Assembly: GCA_016278505.1 (NCBI GenBank) | Contig: JADQBQ010000001.1 | Span: 1 to 64,000 of the forward strand | DNA from: Clostridiales bacterium | Lineage (GTDB): Bacteria > Bacillota > Desulfotomaculia > Desulfotomaculales > VENG01 | Reading direction: 5' to 3' | DNA: 64,000 nt | Shown: in pieces, positions 7,763 through 15,620 of the stretch | Layout: every line of letters starts with the position of its first letter | Numbering within the stretch: the first letter of the stretch is position 1 | Made by a program: the position numbers and the translations under genes | Notes under the pieces: generated by a model | Database searches by the model: none | The model's input: the letters and a program-made list of their open reading frames with translations, nothing else | What the model was told of the DNA's origin: nothing

Positions 7763-9613
7763 CTAAAAACTAAAGCTATCGCTATTATGCAAGCCCAGTC
7801 TCTTTAATGTTTCATCAGTAGGTGTTCCCTTTTCATCCCACCCGCGCACTTTATAATAATCGGAACGCAGGCATTTAATGTCATCCTCAGTGATTCTGTG
7901 GCCTTTCTGTGGGCCGCTGGGAAGAGGTTCATTTACAAATCTTGAAGGGAGACGGTCCTGGGTATAATCGATACCCTCCCTCATGTTAAATAACCTGGTA
8001 AGATTCCATATCCTCTCGCCTACCTCGTCAAACAGGCTTTCGTCTACGCTGCGTCCGGTTGCTGCGGTGAGCAGTTCAGCATACGTAGCAGGTTGTACAC
8101 CGAAACCGCCAAAGTCGCACTTAACCAAAGCGTCAGTTCCGGCCAGGTAATCCTGCAATTGCACCACAATCTCAGCTTTACCCTCCAAGCCTAGTGGCTC
8201 TACCGGTTTGCCGTTCCACTTTTCTCCCCCGGCCTCATAAGCTACCGGGAAACCTCTCTGATGACATCCTCCCCGGTCGGCTGTCATCAGGGCCAAGCCC
8301 ATGCCGGGCACCCCTCTAGGACCCCATGCCGGGGATTCCAGGCCCTTTACGTGTACAGCAAATTCTTCAGCGCCGCAGTCCAGTTTTTCAGCGGCTCTTT
8401 TAACGCCTTCCGCTAATAGCTGCCCCAAGAAACCTTCCCGGGAGGCAATTGCCTTGATCAAATATTCAGCGGCATCAACACTGCCAAATTCTATTTTTAC
8501 ATCCTGTGGTGATTCAATCAAACCTTTTTCACATGCTTCCATGGCAAACCCTATTGACGAACCGGCAGACATACTATCCAGTCCCAGCCGATCGCATAGT
8601 TTGACCAAATATGCTACCGCTTTAATATCATCAATGGCCAGGTTAGAGCCCATGAGCCCTGCCGATTCATATTCTACTATATCAGAAACCGTCCCGGCAT
8701 ATTTGCCGCTCCGGACAACTCCCATCTTGCTGCACCGTATGGGGCATCCCATACAGGCGGCACTCTTCAGCCAGAGATGCTTGGACTGGCCGCTGTCGCT
8801 TAACTTATTTGCATTTTCATAGGTGCCGTCCTTATAATTCCTGTGTGGAAGAAGCCCTGTTTCATTGGCAAAGGGGACTGCAGAAGCAGTGCCTGTCTCC
8901 ACCAGTGCCTGCACATCCGGACTGGCTTCCAGGTCCGTATTAGCCTTTTTAACAGCACTTTTGAATGCCTCTGTATTTTCTACGGCAACCGGCTGACTCC
9001 CACGCAGGGCTACTGCCTTCAGGTTTTTGGAACCCATTACAGCCCCGGCTCCGCCGCGGCCTGCCTGGCGGTTATATTCACAGTTAATCAGAGCATATCT
9101 TACTTTATTCTCTCCCGCCGGGCCGATACTTACTACTTTTACCGTGTCATCATCCAATTCTTTCTTTATAGCTGCGTTAACTTCCAGGGCATCCTGACCC
9201 CAAAGCTGAGATGCGGGTTTTATTTCTACATTACCGTCATCTATCCAAAGATATGCGGGGCGGGCTGCCTTACCGGTGATAACTAGGCCGTCATAGCCGG
9301 CATATTTAATTTCCGGTCCGAAATGCCCCCCGAAATAGGAATCCAAAAAGGTACCCGTTAACGGAGATTTGGTAACCGCACAAGCCCTCATTGACGGGGC
9401 TGTGGTTCCGGTTAACGGACCGGGCAGGAGCATTAAAAGGTTCTCCGGGGCAAAGGGGTCCGTTCCGGCGGGCAGAAGGTCATATAAAAGTTTAGCCCCG
9501 AACCCCTTGCCGCCAACATATTGCTGGGTCATCCAATCGGGAAGAGCGATTTCTTGTACTTTTTCTTTGCTTAAGTTAACAAATAAAAACTTTCCCATAT
9601 ACCCTTTAGCCAT
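7763..9613 (-). CDS. Aldehyde:ferredoxin oxidoreductase 1 (tungsten/molybdenum)
   Basis: A 616-residue AOR-family enzyme oxidising aldehydes to acids with ferredoxin-type electron transfer, using a bis-pterin W/Mo cofactor. Visible features: N-terminal AOR domain with GGKGFGAKLL near 34; pterin-region NRQAGRGGAGAVMGSKNLKA at 181-200; [4Fe-4S] ligands C287, C290, C294 and probably C499. The ATG at 9613 overlaps the ferredoxin stop by eight bases (ATGGCTAA), showing translational coupling; the upstream GTG is too close to the ribosome-binding site. Confidence 0.95.
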   Translation of the reverse strand: MAKGYMGKFLFVNLSKEKVQEIALPDWMTQQYVGGKGFGAKLLYDLLPAGTDPFAPENLLMLLPGPLTGTTAPSMRACAVTKSPLTGTFLDSYFGGHFGPEIKYAGYDGLVITGKAARPAYLWIDDGNVEIKPASQLWGQDALEVNAAIKKELDDDTVKVVSIGPAGENKVRYALINCEYNRQAGRGGAGAVMGSKNLKAVALRGSQPVAVENTEAFKSAVKKANTDLEASPDVQALVETGTASAVPFANETGLLPHRNYKDGTYENANKLSDSGQSKHLWLKSAACMGCPIRCSKMGVVRSGKYAGTVSDIVEYESAGLMGSNLAIDDIKAVAYLVKLCDRLGLDSMSAGSSIGFAMEACEKGLIESPQDVKIEFGSVDAAEYLIKAIASREGFLGQLLAEGVKRAAEKLDCGAEEFAVHVKGLESPAWGPRGVPGMGLALMTADRGGCHQRGFPVAYEAGGEKWNGKPVEPLGLEGKAEIVVQLQDYLAGTDALVKCDFGGFGVQPATYAELLTAATGRSVDESLFDEVGERIWNLTRLFNMREGIDYTQDRLPSRFVNEPLPSGPQKGHRITEDDIKCLRSDYYKVRGWDEKGTPTDETLKRLGLHNSDSFSF

Positions 9614-10037
9614 TGTCAATGTCACCCCTTACTTTGACCAATTCCAGTGCTCCTGTGGGACATTCTTTTACACAGGCAGGAGACCCGCCGCAAAGATCAC
9701 ACTTCATTACCATTTTTTCTTGCTTATTAAAATAAATGGCACCCCAATAACAGTATTTAGCGCAAAGCCCGCATCCCGTACATTTATCTCTATTGATGAT
9801 TATTGCACCAGTTTTTTCATCCCGGCCTACGGCATCAACAGGGCAAACAGTTTGGCAGTAAGGGTTCCGGCACTGCCGGCATACCACAGGCTCGTGAATT
9901 AGACCTTCATTGATGTGCCGTATTTTCAACAATGCCAGGCGAGGGTTATACCCTCCGGTTTGTCTTTCCGAACACGCCAATTGACAAATCGAACAACCGG
10001 TACAAAGATCAAAATTCGCTCTAATTACAGTACGAAT
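9606..10037 (-). CDS. HycB-type 4x[4Fe-4S] ferredoxin, AOR electron partner (ATT start)
   Basis: A 143-residue polyferredoxin with four cysteine clusters: CTGCSICQLAC near the N terminus, CRQCRNPYCQTVC, CTGCGLCAKYC and CDLCGGSPACVKEC. It probably takes electrons from the downstream AOR. The first cluster is encoded upstream of the only in-frame standard start (TTG 9980). An in-frame TAA lies at 10043-10041, leaving ATT at 10037 as the best start, eight bases after GGGAGG. Starting at TTG would remove the first cluster. Confidence 0.85.
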   Translation of the reverse strand: MRTVIRANFDLCTGCSICQLACSERQTGGYNPRLALLKIRHINEGLIHEPVVCRQCRNPYCQTVCPVDAVGRDEKTGAIIINRDKCTGCGLCAKYCYWGAIYFNKQEKMVMKCDLCGGSPACVKECPTGALELVKVRGDIDNG

Positions 10038-10093
10038 AGGTTATCCCTCCCTGGATGATATTTTAAAATGCCTATACTTACAATTCTCATAAT

Positions 10094-10122
10094 ATTTTAC
10101 CTTATTTTGATCAACTAGTCAA
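10094..10122 (-). promoter_or_regulatory. Sigma-A promoter of the ferredoxin-AOR1 operon
   Basis: TTGACT (10117-10122) and TAAAAT (10094-10099), read on the minus strand, with exact 17-bp spacing. No -24/-12 element is seen here, unlike AOR2. Confidence 0.65.
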
Positions 10123-10152
10123 TTAAAAATAAAAGCAACTATGAACATAATG

Positions 10153-10178
10153 AAAGGCCGCGGATTTCCGCGACCTTT
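10153..10178. terminator. Terminator of the betaine-binding gene
   Basis: AAAGGCCGCGGA pairs with TCCGCGACCTTT (one mismatch) around a 2-nt loop, about 25 bases after the stop at 10205. Confidence 0.7.
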
Positions 10179-10204
10179 ATTATCTTAGATTTTGTTCTTT
10201 ATGT

Positions 10205-11191
10205 CTAGCCGGAATAAGCTTCTTTCAGAGCCTTTTGAGCATCTTCACCGTCTACGGTCTTAACTCCTTCAAGCCAGGGGTTAACCGTATCAAGGTTATT
10301 AGCAACCCATTCTTCAGCTACTGCTTGCGGGTCACGGCCTTTCTTATCAAATTCCATAATCCAGCCACTTTGTGTTTCACTTTCAACCTTGAACTGTGAC
10401 AGGAACTTGGTAACATTGGGGTCATCTTCAGACAGTCCCTTACGGGCTAATGTATCAACACGTTCATTTTCGCCCCAAATCTTTTCAGGGTCCTCCAGGT
10501 ACTTTAAGTCCAATTCAACGTTCATCCAGTGGGGAGCCCAGGCACTGTGAACGATCCAGTCGCCTGCTTCTTGTGCTTTTTTAACTTCAGCAAGCATTGC
10601 AGAGGTACTGCTCTCCAGTACAGTCCAGTCTCCCAGGCCATAGGTGTCATTTTCCACAGCACGCATCATTACTTCATTTCCATCATTACCGGGCTCAATT
10701 CCGTAATACTCACGATCAAACTTATCAGCAAACTTATCAAGGTCACCAATGGAATGAACGCCTGCTTCCCAAACATAACTGGGAACTGCCGGACCATAGT
10801 CACATTCTGCAATATTAGTACCCAAATCTTCAATAGCTCCACTTTCCAGGTGCTTGTCCAACATAGGAGCCATGGTTACCATCCAGCCACCGGCGAAAAC
10901 GTCCACATCACCAGTGGACAGGCCCTGGATTAGAATAGGTACAGTAAAGGTTGTAGCCTCCACGTTATAACCTAAGTTGTCCAAAATTTCTTTTAGAATA
11001 TAGGTCTTTTGGGTAACTCCCGGCCACTCAACAAAACCAAACTTAAGGTTCTTTTGCACTTTCATTTCCGTGCCTTCATTCTGCTGCGGCTCTTCTTGCT
11101 GATCACCGCATGCAGCCAGGATCCCCCCCACGGCAGCCAACATCACTACTACTAAGGCTAAAGCAATACTCCGTTTCACCTTAATGGTCAT
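10205..11191 (-). CDS. Glycine betaine/proline-type ABC substrate-binding lipoprotein
   Basis: A 328-residue OpuAC/ProX-like binding protein. A signal peptide with lipobox LAAC (Cys near 27) predicts lipid anchoring on the outer membrane face. The mature domain has family features such as FVEWPG and tryptophans (WMVTMAP, HSAWAPHWMN) of the kind that cage quaternary ammonium ligands. No permease or ATPase gene is adjacent, so it is an orphan here. The ATG lies only two bases after GGAGG; an in-frame ATT two codons later has eight-base spacing, so the exact start is open. Confidence 0.88.
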   Translation of the reverse strand: MTIKVKRSIALALVVVMLAAVGGILAACGDQQEEPQQNEGTEMKVQKNLKFGFVEWPGVTQKTYILKEILDNLGYNVEATTFTVPILIQGLSTGDVDVFAGGWMVTMAPMLDKHLESGAIEDLGTNIAECDYGPAVPSYVWEAGVHSIGDLDKFADKFDREYYGIEPGNDGNEVMMRAVENDTYGLGDWTVLESSTSAMLAEVKKAQEAGDWIVHSAWAPHWMNVELDLKYLEDPEKIWGENERVDTLARKGLSEDDPNVTKFLSQFKVESETQSGWIMEFDKKGRDPQAVAEEWVANNLDTVNPWLEGVKTVDGEDAQKALKEAYSG

Positions 11192-11543
11192 TCCCTCCTC
11201 TTAATTTGTACAACTATTATTTGATAAATACCCCTTGTCAATTCTTACCTTACAGGTTACAAGCCAGCAACTTCTGCTTGAAAAACCCCCTTTCAATCAT
11301 GTATATAATTTTTTAATTAACCAGTCAGTCAATAAAGTTGACACTTAAATTCCAGCTACCAAATTAGAATTCTTATACTAGTTTAGCTGGAAACTATAGC
11401 TGGCTAAACACCGCCAACCGTGAAAACTTTGGCAACATTACCAAGTTGTCACCTTTTTAACTTCTTACATTTTACTTGTTCTTGGTTCTAATGTCTACCC
11501 CATTTTCGATTTTTTTAGAAATTGTTCGCTAAGTTAGGTTATC
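11192..11543. promoter_or_regulatory. Intergenic region upstream of the betaine-binding gene
   Basis: No gene seen. On the minus strand TTGACT and TTATAT, 18 bp apart (about 11307-11336), could be the promoter. Further upstream are inverted repeats TCCAGCTA (11351-11358) / TAGCTGGA (11384-11391) and a CTTTGG...ACCAAG near-palindrome around 11440. Their roles are unknown. Confidence 0.4.
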
Positions 11544-12290
11544 TTATACCCCGCCACAAGTAGGACAGTCCGGAGTCCTTTCCACATCTACATTAAAAAA
11601 TTGCATGGATAACCCATCATAGGTTAAGATTCTTCCGGTGAGAAGTTCCCCCAACCCTATCGAATACTTTATTACTTCGGTAGCAATGATAGAACCGATT
11701 ACCCCGGGCACAGTACCTAAAACCCCCTCTTCCCGGCAGGTAGGTGCATTGCTGTCCGGCTCGCTGGGAAATATACAGCGCAGGCACGGGGTGGATCCGG
11801 GGATTACAGTCATGGCTTGCCCCACAAACCCTAACACCCCCCCGTACATATACGCAATACCATAGCGCACACATGCATCGTTAATAAGAAAACGAGTAGG
11901 GAAACTGTCGGTTCCGTCCGCCACAGCGTCATATCCTCTGATTTTATCCAAATAGTTTTTTTCGGTTAATCTTTCCCGATACTCTATTACTTCAATACCC
12001 GGGTTGAGCTTTTTCAACTTTTCTGCTGCAGACTCAACCTTGGGCCTGTTTACATCCCCGGTCCAGTGAATGATCTGGCGTTGAAGGTTGGAATAATCCA
12101 CATCATCGGCATCCATGATTCCTAATGTGCCGACCCCGGCCGCAGCCAAGTAAAAGGCAATAGGTGAGCCCAGTCCTCCGGCACCTACCACCAACACCTT
12201 TGAATTTAATAATTTTTGTTGCCCCTTAGCCCCTATACCGTTAAGTAAAATGTTTCTATCATAACGAAGGAGTTGGTGTTCATCTAACAT
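11544..12290 (-). CDS. moeB: MoeB/ThiF-type E1-like adenylyltransferase
   Basis: A 248-residue HesA/MoeB/ThiF protein, expected to adenylate the C-terminal glycine of a MoaD-like sulfur carrier for molybdopterin synthesis. ATP motif GAGGLGSP, DRNILLNGIG near the N terminus, and two CxxC zinc pairs (CLRC, CPTC) are present. ATG at 12290 is chosen over 12308 for its GGAGGTGAGGAG site. Last gene of the AOR2/Moco operon. ThiF or another carrier activator is possible, but the context and a MoaD-like gene upstream favour MoeB. Confidence 0.87.
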   Translation of the reverse strand: MLDEHQLLRYDRNILLNGIGAKGQQKLLNSKVLVVGAGGLGSPIAFYLAAAGVGTLGIMDADDVDYSNLQRQIIHWTGDVNRPKVESAAEKLKKLNPGIEVIEYRERLTEKNYLDKIRGYDAVADGTDSFPTRFLINDACVRYGIAYMYGGVLGFVGQAMTVIPGSTPCLRCIFPSEPDSNAPTCREEGVLGTVPGVIGSIIATEVIKYSIGLGELLTGRILTYDGLSMQFFNVDVERTPDCPTCGGV

Positions 12291-12333
12291 CTCCTCACCT
12301 CCATACAAAAGCGGCGAGCTAAAAGCTCACCGT

Positions 12334-12846
12334 TTATCTCAAATACAACGTTTCCAGCAAATCCGCCACACCCCCTGCATCACCAGGTGCAAAGCACGGA
12401 ACTGTTTCACCGTCCGTTTGCTTAATAACGCTTGACTCCTCCACCAGCGCTACCATATCTTCTGCAGCGGCAGCCGGGCTTGACTCTTGCTGGTGGCGCC
12501 GCACCTCGATTTTAGGTGTGTTTTCAGATTTAAATCCTTCTGTAATAATAATATCCATTTCGGGCATTAAGCTGGAAACATCATCCAAACTTGGATTATC
12601 GCATTTTTTATAAACAAAAAATCCACATTTTCCCGCCAGTGATACAGCATCTGCCCCTGCCCGGGAGTGCTGCCAGGTGTCTTTTCCGGGCTTATCAAAT
12701 TCCACATCCCCGTGATGATGTTTTACCGTCCCCACCCGGTAGCCACGGGCTTTAAGTTCCCGCACCAATTTGGTTAAAAAAGTGGTTTTACCTGAATTTG
12801 ACCACCCTACCACTGAAATTACCGGTGGTCCCTTTGATGCTTGCAA
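12334..12846 (-). CDS. mobB: Molybdopterin-guanine dinucleotide biosynthesis adaptor MobB
   Basis: A 170-residue P-loop GTPase with Walker A GWSNSGKTTF near residues 14-23, VGTVKHHHGDVEFD near 38, and IITEGFKSE. MobB assists attachment of GMP to molybdopterin. TTG start right after the upstream MOSC stop, with GGTGGAC upstream. No mobA lies beside it. Confidence 0.92.
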   Translation of the reverse strand: MQASKGPPVISVVGWSNSGKTTFLTKLVRELKARGYRVGTVKHHHGDVEFDKPGKDTWQHSRAGADAVSLAGKCGFFVYKKCDNPSLDDVSSLMPEMDIIITEGFKSENTPKIEVRRHQQESSPAAAAEDMVALVEESSVIKQTDGETVPCFAPGDAGGVADLLETLYLR

Positions 12847-12848
12847 AA

Positions 12849-13283
12849 TCAGTCCACCACCTGTATGCTGTCTCCTACCTTTACCGGACCACCCTGCAGC
12901 ACTTTAATAAATATACCTTCTCTGGGCATCACGCAGTCTCCCGCCTGCTCGTAAATGGCGCACCGGTTATGACACTTCTTGCCTATTTGGGTTACTTCAC
13001 CTACACACTCTGAACCTATATTTATTTTAGTACCAACCGGCAGCGAGACAAGGTTAATCCCCTCGGTAGTCAAATTTTCGGCAAAATCTCCGGGCCCTAC
13101 ATCCAGGCCCTGTTCGACCATCTTTTGAATACTTTCCATGGCCAGCAGGCTTACCTGGCGGTGCCACGGTCCCCCGTGTGCATCTCCTTCCAGGCCAAAA
13201 TCCAGAATCAAAACACCTGCACCCACATTCTTTTTGCGCATCCCTTTTTCAGGACTGGTACATACCGCTTTAATTACTCCCAA
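12849..13283 (-). CDS. MOSC domain protein
   Basis: A 144-residue stand-alone MOSC domain (moco sulfurase C-terminal type), with GLEGDAHGG near 30 and the conserved cysteine in [11 protein letters not shown] near 110. Such proteins are thought to bind or sulfurate molybdenum cofactor. TTG start seven bases after GGAGG; overlaps the end of moaC by 10 bases. Confidence 0.9.
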   Translation of the reverse strand: MGVIKAVCTSPEKGMRKKNVGAGVLILDFGLEGDAHGGPWHRQVSLLAMESIQKMVEQGLDVGPGDFAENLTTEGINLVSLPVGTKINIGSECVGEVTQIGKKCHNRCAIYEQAGDCVMPREGIFIKVLQGGPVKVGDSIQVVD

Positions 13284-13789
13284 TGTTGTTCCTCCCCCTC
13301 TCTGAGGTATTTCCCGCTTTTACCGCCTGTCTTTTGCACCAGGCGAGCATTATTTATAGTCATGCCTTTATCTGCTGATTTACACATGTCATAGATGGTC
13401 AGGGCAGCAACGGATACCGCTGTCAGGGCCTCCATTTCAACTCCGGTTTTACCTGTAGTACGCACCCTGGCTTCTATCTCAACGGCATCAGGCTCCCGGA
13501 ACTTAAAATCAACATTGACCCCGGTTAAAGCTATGGGATGGGCCATGGGAATAAGGCGTCCGGTTTCTTTGGCTCCCATAATTCCGGCTACCCTGGCTAC
13601 ATTTAAAACATCACCTTTAGCAAAACGACCTTGCTTAACCAGGCGTAGGGTTTCTGGCTGCATTAAAACCTCTGCCCGGGCCACCGCCTCTCTTGCAGTG
13701 TCACCCTTGGCACTGATATCAACCATCCGCGCCCGGCCCTGGCTGTCAAAATGATTTAAATCGGGTAACCCCGGTATTGCACCGCTCAT
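13274..13789 (-). CDS. moaC: Cyclic pyranopterin monophosphate synthase MoaC
   Basis: A 171-residue MoaC catalysing the second half of GTP to cPMP conversion after MoaA. Contains [14 protein letters not shown] near the N terminus, the [10 protein letters not shown] loop and [23 protein letters not shown] at 13789 has GGGAG seven bases upstream, better than the TTG at 13807. Confidence 0.95.
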   Translation of the reverse strand: MSGAIPGLPDLNHFDSQGRARMVDISAKGDTAREAVARAEVLMQPETLRLVKQGRFAKGDVLNVARVAGIMGAKETGRLIPMAHPIALTGVNVDFKFREPDAVEIEARVRTTGKTGVEMEALTAVSVAALTIYDMCKSADKGMTINNARLVQKTGGKSGKYLREGEEQHWE

Positions 13790-13813
13790 TTTACTGCTCC
13801 CGCTCAAAAGCTA

Positions 13814-14794
13814 TCAACCCCCAATCTGTGACATTAGCTTCGTTTTATCCTTCCATCCACCGGCCATATTATGCCTGTTGGGCTTAACCTTCGCTGCTTT
13901 AACAAACTGCCTGCTCAGCTCCAACAAAGAAGCTCCGCTTCGAAGAGGAGTTTTAATATCTAATTCCCGTTCACTGTACAAACACGGCCTGATACTCCCT
14001 GTTGCCGTGAGACGCAGGCGGTTGCAGGCAGTACAAAAATGGTTGCTGATGGCCGTTATAAATCCTATAGTTCCCGGAGCGTTTCCTATTCTGTAATAAC
14101 TGGCCGGTCCGGCACCAGTTGGTTTATTAACCGGCTGGAGTTTACCCAACCCGGCTTCAACAGCGGTACTAACCTCCTGAGCACTGACAAAACCACTCTT
14201 TACCCAGGAATCTGACTGGCCGATAGGCATAAGTTCAATAAAACGCATATGCAGTGGGTAATCCACAGCCAGCTTAGCTAAATCTATAATTTCATCATCA
14301 TTGACTCCCCTGACCACCACGGCATTTAATTTTACAGGATGCAAACCAAGTTTTAATGCAGTTTCAATACCGTTTTTTACGTCCTGCAGCCGTCCCACCC
14401 GGGTAATCTCCTTAAAGCGCCTGTGGTTTAAGGTGTCAAGACTGATATTCACCCGTCTTAGACCCGCCTCTCTAAGTTGAGGCCCCAGCTGCTCCAGTAA
14501 CATTCCATTGGTGGTGATGGCAATATCATCTATAGTTTCAACGTCTGCCACTGATCTTATTAGTTTCACAACCCCCTTGCGCACAAGGGGCTCTCCGCCC
14601 GTCAGCCGCACTTTTCTTATGCCTACACCTGCGGCTGCCTGCACCAGCGTTTCCATTTCTTCTATGGTTAAAATTTCTTCATGTGGTATATGATTGACAC
14701 CTTCTGCGGGCATACAATAAACGCAGCGCAAATTACAGCGGTCTGTTACAGAAATTCTTAGATAATTAATGTTTCGTTGACAAGCATCCAGCAT
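13814..14794 (-). CDS. moaA: GTP 3',8-cyclase MoaA (radical SAM)
   Basis: A 326-residue radical SAM enzyme beginning Moco synthesis from GTP. The SAM cluster CNLRCVYC is near residues 20-27, TGGEPL near 65, and the second cluster CTACN plus a later Cys near 255-275. The C terminus ends in the functional Gly-Gly. Followed after a few bases by moaC. Confidence 0.96.
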   Translation of the reverse strand: MLDACQRNINYLRISVTDRCNLRCVYCMPAEGVNHIPHEEILTIEEMETLVQAAAGVGIRKVRLTGGEPLVRKGVVKLIRSVADVETIDDIAITTNGMLLEQLGPQLREAGLRRVNISLDTLNHRRFKEITRVGRLQDVKNGIETALKLGLHPVKLNAVVVRGVNDDEIIDLAKLAVDYPLHMRFIELMPIGQSDSWVKSGFVSAQEVSTAVEAGLGKLQPVNKPTGAGPASYYRIGNAPGTIGFITAISNHFCTACNRLRLTATGSIRPCLYSERELDIKTPLRSGASLLELSRQFVKAAKVKPNRHNMAGGWKDKTKLMSQIGG

Positions 14795-14868
14795 ATCTTT
14801 TCACCTTCTTTACTAGAACGTATCCGACCCTTATGCTTTACAATGCATAACGCTTGGAAAAAATAAAG

Positions 14869-15249
14869 TTATTCGCCAAACCAATTCTGAAAGCTTTTTT
14901 CCATCGCTGATTTTAGATCATCATTAAAAGAGCGATAGCATTCCACCAATTCAGTTGCCTCTAATGTCAAAACAGTTCCACCACCACTTTCTCCGCCGGT
15001 CTGGCTCAACACAAGGGATATTCCCCACTGTTTTTCAAAAGCTTTTATTTTGCCCCAGGCTGCACGATAGGACATATCCATCAATTTTGCCGCCTGTGAG
15101 ATGGAACCATAGTTATGAATCAAGGATAATAATTCAAACAGCCCATCACCGAATACTACCCCGTCTTTTTCCAGCCAAACTTTATAGCCGGGTTTAAGAC
15201 CTTTAAACAAAGCGGAGTTTCTATCATGAGGGGCTAAAGCACGATGCAT
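14869..15249 (-). CDS. ModE-type winged-helix regulator (DNA-binding domain only)
   Basis: A 126-residue LysR/ModE-like HTH protein with SISQAAKLMDMSYRAAWGKI near 52-71. Full ModE also has molybdate-binding MOP/TOBE domains; none is present. Its place between moaD and moaA suggests control of molybdenum or tungsten genes. How it would sense metal is unknown. Good GGGGGTGAGGG site before the ATG. Confidence 0.85.
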   Translation of the reverse strand: MHRALAPHDRNSALFKGLKPGYKVWLEKDGVVFGDGLFELLSLIHNYGSISQAAKLMDMSYRAAWGKIKAFEKQWGISLVLSQTGGESGGGTVLTLEATELVECYRSFNDDLKSAMEKSFQNWFGE

Positions 15250-15281
15250 ACCCTCACCCCCTGCAAAACGATATACAAAGA

Positions 15282-15521
15282 CTAGCCGCCACCCACCGGC
15301 GGAAACAAAGACACACGGTCACCATCATTAAGCTTATAATCCAGCTCCTGGTGTTTACCGTTAACTAATTTAGTGAATACCTGCTCTTTAGGAATGCTTA
15401 AATGATCTAATAATGATCGCAAATCCCAGTTATCTTGGACCTCCACAGAAAAAGGTTCTCCAAACCTTTTTTGATCCAAAAATTTTTCCAGTCCACTGAA
15501 AACCCGTACTTCCACCTGCAT
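15282..15521 (-). CDS. MoaD/ThiS-family sulfur carrier
   Basis: A 79-residue ubiquitin-like protein ending PPVGGG, the Gly-Gly tail used for thiocarboxylation. The ATG at 15521 (MQVEVRVFSG) follows GGGGTGA; a longer frame to 15605 adds residues unlike the family. A MoaD-like gene next to AOR is a recurrent arrangement and may serve tungstopterin synthesis. No separate moaE is seen. Confidence 0.88.
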   Translation of the reverse strand: MQVEVRVFSGLEKFLDQKRFGEPFSVEVQDNWDLRSLLDHLSIPKEQVFTKLVNGKHQELDYKLNDGDRVSLFPPVGGG

Positions 15522-15620
15522 ATATTCACCCCGCAACAGCGCTACAGTCATACTCTTTTTCGAACTCACACCAGTAAACAGTTGCATGCTGCAAAAACAC
15601 AGCATGCAACCATAATTATA

